Shown here piece after piece: positions 52,805 through 59,798 of a DNA stretch of 61,179 bases. Position 1 is the first letter of the stretch. Each line of letters opens with the position of its first letter. The stretch spans positions 1 through 61,179 of the forward strand of contig JAGBIJ010000043.1 in NCBI GenBank assembly GCA_017935045.1, written 5' to 3'. The DNA comes from Muribaculaceae bacterium (GTDB lineage Bacteria; Bacteroidota; Bacteroidia; Bacteroidales; Muribaculaceae). Below the pieces are notes generated by a model. The model ran no database searches. It had not been told where the DNA came from and saw only the letters and a program-made list of their open reading frames with translations. Made by a program: the position numbers and the translations under genes.

Positions 52805-55756
52805 TCAGCGGACGACTGTCCTGACTCTGCGGCCGTCGCGCACCGTGATGTAGATGCCCGGTGTCTCCGGTTTGCGGCGCAGCTGCAGCCCGTCGATTGT
52901 CCACCAGAGTGTATCGCCGTTTTCAGTCTTCACGGAACCTATACCGCTGTCTTCGGCCACATCTACGGTCAGACTCAGCGGAGCGACTCCGGGCTGCGCC
53001 GAAGTCAGGATGAAAGTCTCCTGACCCGGTCGGAGTCCCTTGACGGTAAGCGTTATCTGCCCGTTTTCCCAGACGCCCTCTGTGCTTACAGATGCGATAT
53101 CCGAGGCCGGAGTAACCGCAAATCGCGGCTCCACGGGCTTGTCCGCCGGAGTAACGGCTATGCGTATCTGTGTCTCATGGTTGGCTTCCACCTGTACGGT
53201 CTGAGGCTGCTCCAGGCTCTGTATGGCGGCATACAGACGATAGGCGCGGTGGGCAGGGGCGTAGACGTCATAGGCCGCCGCCGGCACATAGACCGCCAGC
53301 TCAGGGTCGAGGCCGGGGGCGCTGTACAGTATGTTTGGCCACGGCGCGGTCACGCCTCCGGCCATGATGGCTCTCAGCGCGTAGCAACCGTCGAAAGCGC
53401 TGCGGCCTACCGTGACGACTGATGGCGGCAGGGTTACCGACGTCAGTCCCGAGCAATGCTTGAAAGCATTTTCGGCTACCGCGCTGACGTAGTAGAGTGT
53501 ACCCTCTATTTCTGTTTCGGCAGGAATAGAGAGGTCCCCCCGGTAGTCGCCGCCGGCGCAGACTTCGGCCTCTCGGTAGATTTGACCGGGAATGTAACAG
53601 ATGCCTCCCGCTTTGCCGGAGAAACGCACGCGGTGGCGTGGCGACACTTGCCGGTCGCCGTCAGTGATGACAACATCATACAGACCGAATTTCAACTCCG
53701 GAGTGACGGATGGAAGCGGGTAATGCAGATAGGTATAAGGCTCCATCCGCTCAGCTGCCGTGGTCTCGCTCTGCCAGACCACCTGATCGGTGTCGGGCAG
53801 GTAGAACCGGTAACCCGGATGGAAATCCAGCGATTGCCTGAAGTTGACTCTTACCTGCCAGGCGAGCGGCTCCCCGGCTACTATAATGTCGGGCATATCG
53901 TTTATGTTCAGGACGTTGACATCGCCGTAGTCCTCGATGCTCTCGTGGAAATTGCGCAGCTTTACGGGTATGCCTGCGCTTATTATCTCGCGGCGGCAGT
54001 CAGTAAGGTGCAGGGTATAGTCGCCCGCTTCCACATTGTCGGCCGACAGCGGTATGCTCAAGGCGCGGTTGCCGCCAGACGGCACCACTACCGTATAGTT
54101 GAATTGGCCGGTGTTGGAGCAGGGCCAGCCGTCGAGATGCAGCCTGTAGGCCAGATTGCCGTCTTTGTCGCACAAAGATATGCCGGCCGGCTCGTTGAAC
54201 TCCGTCTCGCCGTTGTTCACGACAGTGAAACTCAGCTTGGGCGATGCGGCGCCCAGATTCACATCATTGGCGCCATACAGTTGCAGATCCCATTTCGGAT
54301 ATTGCTCGGCGAAATTGGCTGCGGCTCCATCGGCCACGTCGAAGGTCAGGGCCGGCGCATAGCGTTGCAGGCGCGATGTGCGCTGCCAGTCATCGTCTCC
54401 CTTACTCCGCCATACCGGATATACCGTATAGCTGCCGGCCTCCGTGATATCTGAAAATTCGTCGGCCCTGGTGTCGGCGGTAGTGTTGGCCGGACGGGTA
54501 AAATTATATTCGTGCAGCTGGGCTTCCTTCACTACATCGCCAGAGGCATTGCAGACGGAATAGCCCAGCTCGGCCATGACGTTTTCGTTGATTACTCCCG
54601 GAGAATACCGGAAAGTGATACGGCCGTTGCGCAGCGAGATGCCGCCGCGGATGTCGAATGGCGACACCTCCCCCTCCGGCATCTGCGGACGGATGAGTAC
54701 CACGGCCTGGTTGGCATTGTAGCCCCCTTCGTATGAACCGGCGCCCTGAGAGGACGGACTGAGCGCGGAGAGTGCGAAATAGCCGTCAGACATGCCGCTC
54801 CAGCCCCAGTTGAAGTGGAAAAGGCCGTCGCGGTCGTAGCCGTCGCATACGAAGGCATGCCCTCCGCCTACTGCCGTGCCCGAATAGTAGAGCGGACGCC
54901 CCGCTTTCAGTTCATCGTAAATCAGGCTTTCCCACTCTGGCGTGCTGTAGGCGGTGCGCTCAAGCTGATAGGTAGACTTGGAGTCGTAACCCATATATGT
55001 GGCGAGCGCGCCGGGCACCTTCTCGCTCATGGCGCCGCTGACCGATGTCCCGTAATCCATTTCCACGCTTATGCCGCATGCCAGCATCAGCTTGGCCACC
55101 TCTGCCTTCTCCTCCTCGCTGGCCGTGGTGTCGTAAGTGTCGCGCAGAAGGGCGAAATCTATCTGTATCTGGCTGAAGTCCATCGTAAGATCTGAGGCAA
55201 ACCCCGGATTGTAGGTCTTGACCCCGGCGCCGCGGAAGTATCGGTGGAAATTTATTATCTGCGCCATGGCTGTGGCCACGCATCCGGTCACGCATCGCTC
55301 GTCCCTCTGGGCAGGGCAGAGATTCCAGTACGGTTCCATCTGGTCCCACTTCGATGTTACCAGCGGCGTTACCGGAGACCATACGCTGTAATTGTCAGTG
55401 ACTGTCGCGGCAGGCGCGTCGGAAGCCGATGCCGCCAGCTCTGCCCGGTAGTTGTCGAGCCACCAGCGCATCTGCGGCGGCATGGCGCCGGCGTCGAATG
55501 TGCCCGAATCGCTGTATCCCAACAGCGGTCGCGCCCTGTCGTCGGCCGAGGCGATGGCGTAGCCGGTCTCTCCGGCACGGCCGAACACATAATACACTCC
55601 CTTCTCGGCGTGAAGCACCTGTGGCGCGACGGTAGCCGGCGCGCCTTTCAGACCCGGTACGCTGCGCATACGCGCATACGCTTCTTCCGGGCTCAATTCC
55701 CTGGCGCCCGCTGTCAGGGCGGCGCCAAGGGCAATCAGTAGCAGATAAGTCCTCAT
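52805..55756 (-). CDS. C10-family cysteine peptidase with BspA-like repeats
   Basis: A 983-residue secreted protein. Signal peptide (TYLLLIALGAALTAGA), a prodomain (about 20-120), then a streptopain-type catalytic domain: Cys159 in TGCVATAMAQIINFH, His300 in GGGHAFVCDGYD, and FNWGWSGMSDGYF. Beta domains follow; about residues 740-790 hold BspA-type leucine-rich repeats (ENAFKHCSGLTSVTLPPSV). The C-terminus GIYITVRDGRRVRTVV looks like a type IX secretion sorting domain. Relatives include SpeB and interpain/periodontain. Start at 55756 because the signal peptide begins there; a longer in-frame extension to 55891 lacks support. Confidence 0.9.
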   Translation of the reverse strand: MRTYLLLIALGAALTAGARELSPEEAYARMRSVPGLKGAPATVAPQVLHAEKGVYYVFGRAGETGYAIASADDRARPLLGYSDSGTFDAGAMPPQMRWWLDNYRAELAASASDAPAATVTDNYSVWSPVTPLVTSKWDQMEPYWNLCPAQRDERCVTGCVATAMAQIINFHRYFRGAGVKTYNPGFASDLTMDFSQIQIDFALLRDTYDTTASEEEKAEVAKLMLACGISVEMDYGTSVSGAMSEKVPGALATYMGYDSKSTYQLERTAYSTPEWESLIYDELKAGRPLYYSGTAVGGGHAFVCDGYDRDGLFHFNWGWSGMSDGYFALSALSPSSQGAGSYEGGYNANQAVVLIRPQMPEGEVSPFDIRGGISLRNGRITFRYSPGVINENVMAELGYSVCNASGDVVKEAQLHEYNFTRPANTTADTRADEFSDITEAGSYTVYPVWRSKGDDDWQRTSRLQRYAPALTFDVADGAAANFAEQYPKWDLQLYGANDVNLGAASPKLSFTVVNNGETEFNEPAGISLCDKDGNLAYRLHLDGWPCSNTGQFNYTVVVPSGGNRALSIPLSADNVEAGDYTLHLTDCRREIISAGIPVKLRNFHESIEDYGDVNVLNINDMPDIIVAGEPLAWQVRVNFRQSLDFHPGYRFYLPDTDQVVWQSETTAAERMEPYTYLHYPLPSVTPELKFGLYDVVITDGDRQVSPRHRVRFSGKAGGICYIPGQIYREAEVCAGGDYRGDLSIPAETEIEGTLYYVSAVAENAFKHCSGLTSVTLPPSVVTVGRSAFDGCYALRAIMAGGVTAPWPNILYSAPGLDPELAVYVPAAAYDVYAPAHRAYRLYAAIQSLEQPQTVQVEANHETQIRIAVTPADKPVEPRFAVTPASDIASVSTEGVWENGQITLTVKGLRPGQETFILTSAQPGVAPLSLTVDVAEDSGIGSVKTENGDTLWWTIDGLQLRRKPETPGIYITVRDGRRVRTVVR

Positions 55757-56308
55757 ATATGTAAAATCTAATTCCAAAGGTCTAAAAACAAAAAAATCGC
55801 ACGATTCCACGCGCTCCCGCTCCCTCGGAGGGAGCGCGGCAGTCACGATGAATCCTGCAATTACACTGTTTTTTGTATTGGTGGAAAACATCCTGAATCA
55901 CAAGACGTTGCCCTATAGATAGCGCCTGTACGCAATCGGTATAGACAAAAAAATTGATTGTCTCCCTCTCTTGATAATCAGCGTATTGCAAATTTGCTGT
56001 GTTGCGAGCCTATGCGAATCTTAATGCAAAGATACACATTTTCAGACAATTAAAAAACAGGCAGCATATAAATTATCATCTCAAAATACCGGGTGCGGAT
56101 TACATTCGTAGGAATATAAAGGTAAGCATCCCTTGAAATCCTTATGAATGTACATTTTTCTAATTGAGATATTTTATTAATCATGGGATAATTTGGGCTG
56201 TGAGGCTCGGATTATCCACCTTTTTTATTGCCCTTTTGAAACCTTACTGAAAGCCTTATATATGTAATAATGAATATAGTAACACATATATAATCAATCG
56301 AAGAACAA
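55757..56308. other. 552-bp gene-poor boundary between chromosome and AT-rich element
   Basis: No convincing ORF. From the left: a GC-rich hairpin (CGCGCTCCC with GGGAGCGCG, about 55809-55838) upstream of the C10 gene; a minus-strand -7 box TATCTTTG at 56034-56027 that could start a long leader for the C10 gene; then distinctly AT-rich sequence with a plus-strand terminator at 56186-56226. The change of base composition falls in this stretch. No tRNA gene and no attachment repeat could be identified; only one end of the element is in view. Confidence 0.5.
56186..56226 (+). terminator. Intrinsic terminator in the boundary region
   Basis: GGATAAT (56186-56192) pairs with ATTATCC (56211-56217), with T6 at 56221-56226. 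No gene upstream on this strand accounts for it, so it may end a small RNA or transcription entering from elsewhere. Confidence 0.65.
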
Positions 56309-56479
56309 ATGAATAAAATTTTTAAAGCTATTGCCCTTATAGGGAATGCCAGTGAGATTGTAATCGCATCGGCAATGGTCGCTGACCTAATCAGCAAACT
56401 CCGTGGCACCCGTAAAGCCACATCATCAACCCCTCTGGCAGAGGAAACTCCCCAGCCAGACCAACCTATCGCTGCGTGA
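56309..56479 (+). CDS. Small membrane-like protein of the element
   Basis: A 56-residue ORF. It reads MNKIFKAIALIGNASEIVIA with one hydrophobic or amphipathic helix (residues about 4-28), then a basic patch KLRGTRKA and a Thr/Pro/Glu-rich tail (LAEETPQPDQPIAA). No family recognised. Its stop overlaps a possible GTG start of a second tiny ORF. Holin-like or toxin-like size and layout, but that is only resemblance. Confidence 0.45.
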   Translation: MNKIFKAIALIGNASEIVIASAMVADLISKLRGTRKATSSTPLAEETPQPDQPIAA

Positions 56480-56574
56480 AGAAATTAAGCGTGGCAATCA
56501 TTCTTAGCGAGGTTATCTTAAACCTCCTAAAATCGTGGAAAAAGTTAGAAGATATGAAAAAACTGATAAAGTAA
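56476..56574 (+). CDS. Possible 32-residue peptide coupled to the previous ORF
   Basis: A GTG start overlaps the preceding stop (GTGA). The peptide VKKLSVAIILSEVILNLLKS ends in the charged tail KKLEDMKKLIK, giving a short hydrophobic helix. It may be chance. The next gene starts 62 nt later. Confidence 0.25.
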   Translation: MKKLSVAIILSEVILNLLKSWKKLEDMKKLIK

Positions 56575-56636
56575 TTCTATCCTTTGGCTTTTTCTTTTTC
56601 AGACAGAGAATATTAATCATGTAAAACCCATTCAAC

Positions 56637-57659
56637 ATGGCAAACAACTCATTAGTGGTGGTACCCAACAACGGTATCATCACACAACCGACATGGGAAG
56701 TTCGGGAAGGTCTGCATGACCCATATACCGAAAGACATCCCAACTTCATCGAAGGCCCCTCCAACGAGATAAGCATGGAGGAATTGACTTCCAAGAACAT
56801 CATCCCCACGTTCAGCGATAACTCTCTGACAATCTCACATCAGAAGTTCGTCGAGACAACACGAAAGGCAGCGGAGGTTATCTTCGGTGCCGGGAATATC
56901 ACGACAGCAGAGACAAGATGCAGCCATCCGATAATTGGCAGAATCCCCTCAGCTCAACACAAGAAGGCATCCGAACTTAGAGACGATGAAAAGACCATAT
57001 TCTATCAGCGTCTTGCATGGATAGCCCACATCACGACCCTCACATCCTCAATAAACGGCCAACAGGTTTCACTGACAATCGGTGGAACACGAAGCTATGC
57101 GGAGGATAAACTCTATGCTCGCCAGAACCCACAGCATTTCAGAGTATTCATCGGATTTCGTGTCCGTGTCTGCTCCAATATGATGCTTACCACAGACGGC
57201 GTATCAGACAATCTGCTCTGCATGACAGAAGCAGATATATTCCAGAAAGCGTTTGAACTGTTCAACCGGTTCAACGAAGTAAAGGAATCCACTCTCTACA
57301 ACCTTGAAGCCCTGAACAACACATGGCTTTCACAGGAACAGTTCTGCAAGATAATCGGGAGACTTCGCTTATATCAGGCTCTCCCCAATACTCAGCAGAA
57401 AGCACTGCCTCAGATTCTCCTAGGAGACTCGGTAGTGAACGCAGCGACAAAGCAATATATCTCCAATCCCAACTTCGGTATGGGTGATGGTGATGGCTCG
57501 ATCTCATGTTGGCAGCTTATGAATCTACTCAACGAAGCGGTCAAGAATTCATATTCTGACCTCTGGATTGAGAGAAATGCCAACTGCACTACATTCGCAT
57601 CAGGAATAGCTAACGCCCTCAACGGCAACGATGACTCCTACAGCTGGTTCCTGAACTAA
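56637..57659 (+). CDS. DUF3871-family protein
   Basis: A 340-residue protein recognised as DUF3871, a family of unknown function found on Bacteroidetes mobile elements. Conserved pieces visible: FSDNSLTISHQKFVETT, HPIIGRIPSAQHK, FRVFIGFRVRVCSNMMLTTDG, LSQEQFCKIIGRLRLYQALP, and a C-terminal FASGIANALNGNDDSYSWFL. No catalytic motif is evident. It heads the recombination genes, and its base composition is visibly more AT-rich than the chromosome to the left. Confidence 0.82.
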   Translation: MANNSLVVVPNNGIITQPTWEVREGLHDPYTERHPNFIEGPSNEISMEELTSKNIIPTFSDNSLTISHQKFVETTRKAAEVIFGAGNITTAETRCSHPIIGRIPSAQHKKASELRDDEKTIFYQRLAWIAHITTLTSSINGQQVSLTIGGTRSYAEDKLYARQNPQHFRVFIGFRVRVCSNMMLTTDGVSDNLLCMTEADIFQKAFELFNRFNEVKESTLYNLEALNNTWLSQEQFCKIIGRLRLYQALPNTQQKALPQILLGDSVVNAATKQYISNPNFGMGDGDGSISCWQLMNLLNEAVKNSYSDLWIERNANCTTFASGIANALNGNDDSYSWFLN

Positions 57660-57674
57660 TCAATCAACGAAGGG

Positions 57675-57717
57675 AGACTCTACACTAAAATTCAAAGTGT
57701 GGAGTCTCTTTTCTTTT
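57675..57717 (+). terminator. Hairpin plus U-tract upstream of the annealing-protein gene
   Basis: GAGACTCTACAC (57675-57686) pairs with GTGTGGAGTCTC (57698-57709) with one G-U, followed by TTTTCTTTT. Only about 26 nt remain before the next ATG, too little for a full promoter. It therefore could act as an attenuator as well as the terminator of the DUF3871 gene. Confidence 0.8.
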
Positions 57718-57743
57718 GTCAAATCCTTCAAAATCATATAACA

Positions 57744-58484
57744 ATGAGTTCAGAAGATTTCGAAATGGCTCCTATGGCTTTCACCGGTAATCAGGACTAC
57801 GAGAAAAAGGTGGCTGATAAATTCAATCAGCTATCATCCCTCAATGTAAACGATAAGACAGAGCAGAAAAACGGTTTGACCTATCTGAGTTGGAGCAATG
57901 CTTGGCTCGAATTCAAGAAGGTCTATCCCACCGCAACGTATAATGTTGTTAAGAACCCCCAGACAGGACTTCCATATTTCGTGGATCCATCTGTCGGAAT
58001 CATGGTCTTTACGGAAGTAGAGGCCGATGGTCTGAAATATTCCATGTGGCTACCGGTTATGGACGGAGCTAACAAGGCAATGAAAACTGAAGCCTACACA
58101 TATCAGGTATGGAATAAAACAACGAAGCAGTATGAAAACCGCAAGGTAGAAGCTGCCACCATGTTTGACATCAACAAGGCGATAATGCGTTGCCTCACGA
58201 AAACACTGGCAATGTTCGGATTAGGAATCTACCTCTATAACGGGGAAGATATGCCTGAAACCGTGGAATCAAGCACTGAAGAACCACAGCAGAACGCAAC
58301 TCCCGTAAAAACGAGAAAGCGTAAATCCAACGACCGCTATGATGGAATAAGACAGGCCATCAATGCAGCCAACTCTACTCAGGAACTTATGTCGCTTTAT
58401 CAGCAGCATCCGGAGGTAGCAAACAATCCACAAATCTTGGCTCTTTTCACCGCTCGGAAAGAAGAGCTATTAAACGCAGCATAA
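57744..58484 (+). CDS. Single-strand annealing protein, Sak/DUF1071 type
   Basis: A 246-residue recombinase of phage type that anneals complementary single strands (the Red-beta role). The DUF1071 (Sak) domain covers about residues 20-175: KNGLTYLSWSNAWLEFKKVYP at its start and ATMFDINKAIMRCLTKTLAMFGLGIYLYNGED (read in two parts) at its end. A Lys/Arg linker (KTRKRKS) and small helical C-terminus follow. It lies 4 nt before an exonuclease gene. The ATG at 57744 is chosen because an earlier Met lies inside the hairpin. Confidence 0.85.
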   Translation: MSSEDFEMAPMAFTGNQDYEKKVADKFNQLSSLNVNDKTEQKNGLTYLSWSNAWLEFKKVYPTATYNVVKNPQTGLPYFVDPSVGIMVFTEVEADGLKYSMWLPVMDGANKAMKTEAYTYQVWNKTTKQYENRKVEAATMFDINKAIMRCLTKTLAMFGLGIYLYNGEDMPETVESSTEEPQQNATPVKTRKRKSNDRYDGIRQAINAANSTQELMSLYQQHPEVANNPQILALFTARKEELLNAA

Positions 58485-58488
58485 CAAC

Positions 58489-59427
58489 ATGGCTACAAAA
58501 CGAATAGAACTCAAACAATGTAGTGTGGTATTCAATCCGGAGAATCACACCTACTACCTGCCAGAGAAAGACAAATATCTCTCAGGTATCACAGGGATGT
58601 TGGAACGTCAATTATTCCCTGACACATACGCCGGTATTCCAGAGGCCATAATCAAACAGGCAGCGGAATACGGAACTTTAGCCCATCAATCCATAGAAGC
58701 ATTCGATATGGATTGGGAGAACGACGGAACGCAAGAAGTTGCAGATTACATAGGTCTGACTTCTGAAAACGGTCTGGTACATGAAACCTCGGAATATCTC
58801 ATAACCGATGATGAGAACTACGCCTCCATGATTGACAAGGTATATCGTGTTGATGAGAACACCTTCGATATTGGAGACATCAAAACCTATGGGGTAATGA
58901 CTCCCGACAAGAGAGAAAAAGCTCGTTGGCAACTCTCAATCTATGCCTATCTGTTTGAATTGCAGAACAAAAAGGCAAAGGTAAGACGTATCTTTATCCT
59001 TCATATCCGCAACAAAGCAAAGAAGGATGGTAGCTTCGATCATATCTCTGACTTCATCGAACTTGTCAGAATACCCTCGGAGATAGTGAAAGATTTGCTC
59101 TACACTGACTCCATCGGACAACAGTTCTCAAATCCCTACGCAATTCCGGAGGACATCAAATCTCAGGAATCCGCCATCAGGAAACTCATTCAGGCCAAAA
59201 CCGATGCTGAAACCAGACTCAACAGCATCAAGGCCAGAATACTCTCACTCATGGAAGCTCAGGACATCAAATCTTGGTGTACTGAAACCATGAGAATCAC
59301 TCGTAAATTACCGACAACCCGAAGCTCCTTCTCATTGGCAGACTTCAAAGAGGCTCATTCAGACATTGACATTGAACCTTACATGAAAACAAGCCAAGTA
59401 GCAGGGAGTCTCACAATCACGCTCTAA
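58489..59427 (+). CDS. PD-(D/E)XK exonuclease, partner of the annealing protein
   Basis: A 312-residue nuclease. Motifs in order: GTLAH with His66, Asp116 in SMIDKVY, D130-I-K132 in DIGDIKTYG, and Q148xxxY152 in RWQLSIYAY, the RecB-like/phage exonuclease pattern. It would resect DNA ends to give single strands for the annealing protein encoded just upstream. The C-terminal third (from about 220) has a coiled-coil-like stretch (IQAKTDAETRLNSIKARIL). Confidence 0.85.
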   Translation: MATKRIELKQCSVVFNPENHTYYLPEKDKYLSGITGMLERQLFPDTYAGIPEAIIKQAAEYGTLAHQSIEAFDMDWENDGTQEVADYIGLTSENGLVHETSEYLITDDENYASMIDKVYRVDENTFDIGDIKTYGVMTPDKREKARWQLSIYAYLFELQNKKAKVRRIFILHIRNKAKKDGSFDHISDFIELVRIPSEIVKDLLYTDSIGQQFSNPYAIPEDIKSQESAIRKLIQAKTDAETRLNSIKARILSLMEAQDIKSWCTETMRITRKLPTTRSSFSLADFKEAHSDIDIEPYMKTSQVAGSLTITL

Positions 59428-59428
59428 T

Positions 59429-59698
59429 ATGGACAACTTAGAACAATCGCGTGAGTACAAAGCTGCAATGGCTTTGGAAGCCGCAATCAATGATATGGGC
59501 TGGGATGAAAGAAAATTCGCCCAATCCTGTACCACAATGCACCGAACTTTGCAACAGACCCTGTTCAGGACTATCGTTGCAGTTCTCCGAGAATACGCTG
59601 ACAATAAACGCAGCGTGGATCCCAGAAACGACGCCTCGAAAGAAGGTTCTCGTAAACTCATGGAGGTAATAGACACTCTGTATATTCCCTTCATATGA
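59429..59698 (+). CDS. Small protein of unknown function
   Basis: An 89-residue, mostly helical protein with no recognised family. It begins MDNLEQSREYKAAMALEAAI, contains ERKFAQSCTTMHRTLQQTLF and ends IDTLYIPFI. It starts 1 nt after the exonuclease stop, so it belongs to the same recombination operon and may assist it. It is followed by a terminator. Confidence 0.65.
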   Translation: MDNLEQSREYKAAMALEAAINDMGWDERKFAQSCTTMHRTLQQTLFRTIVAVLREYADNKRSVDPRNDASKEGSRKLMEVIDTLYIPFI

Positions 59699-59726
59699 AC
59701 GCTTGAAACATAGCACTACCTTTCGA

Positions 59727-59775
59727 AGAGGGAGGCAAGTCATCTTAACCGGTGGCCTGTCTCCCTCTCTTTTTG
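59727..59775 (+). terminator. Hairpin plus U-tract before the last gene
   Basis: AGAGGGAG (59727-59734) pairs with CTCCCTCT (59761-59768), followed by CTTTTTG. Only about 24 nt separate it from the next ATG, the same layout as upstream of the annealing-protein gene. Confidence 0.8.
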
Positions 59776-59798
59776 TAAAACCTCAAAATTGAAAAAAA

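Noticed and set aside
55782-55991. Minus-strand frame upstream of the C10 peptidase
   Set aside because: It overlaps the hairpin and leader region, has no start context or recognisable pattern, and contains low-complexity residues from the GC-rich repeat.
56186-56226. tRNA-like fold as an integration target in the boundary
   Set aside because: The stem is only 7 bp with no T-loop or anticodon arm pattern. It ends in a T-run and is better explained as a terminator.
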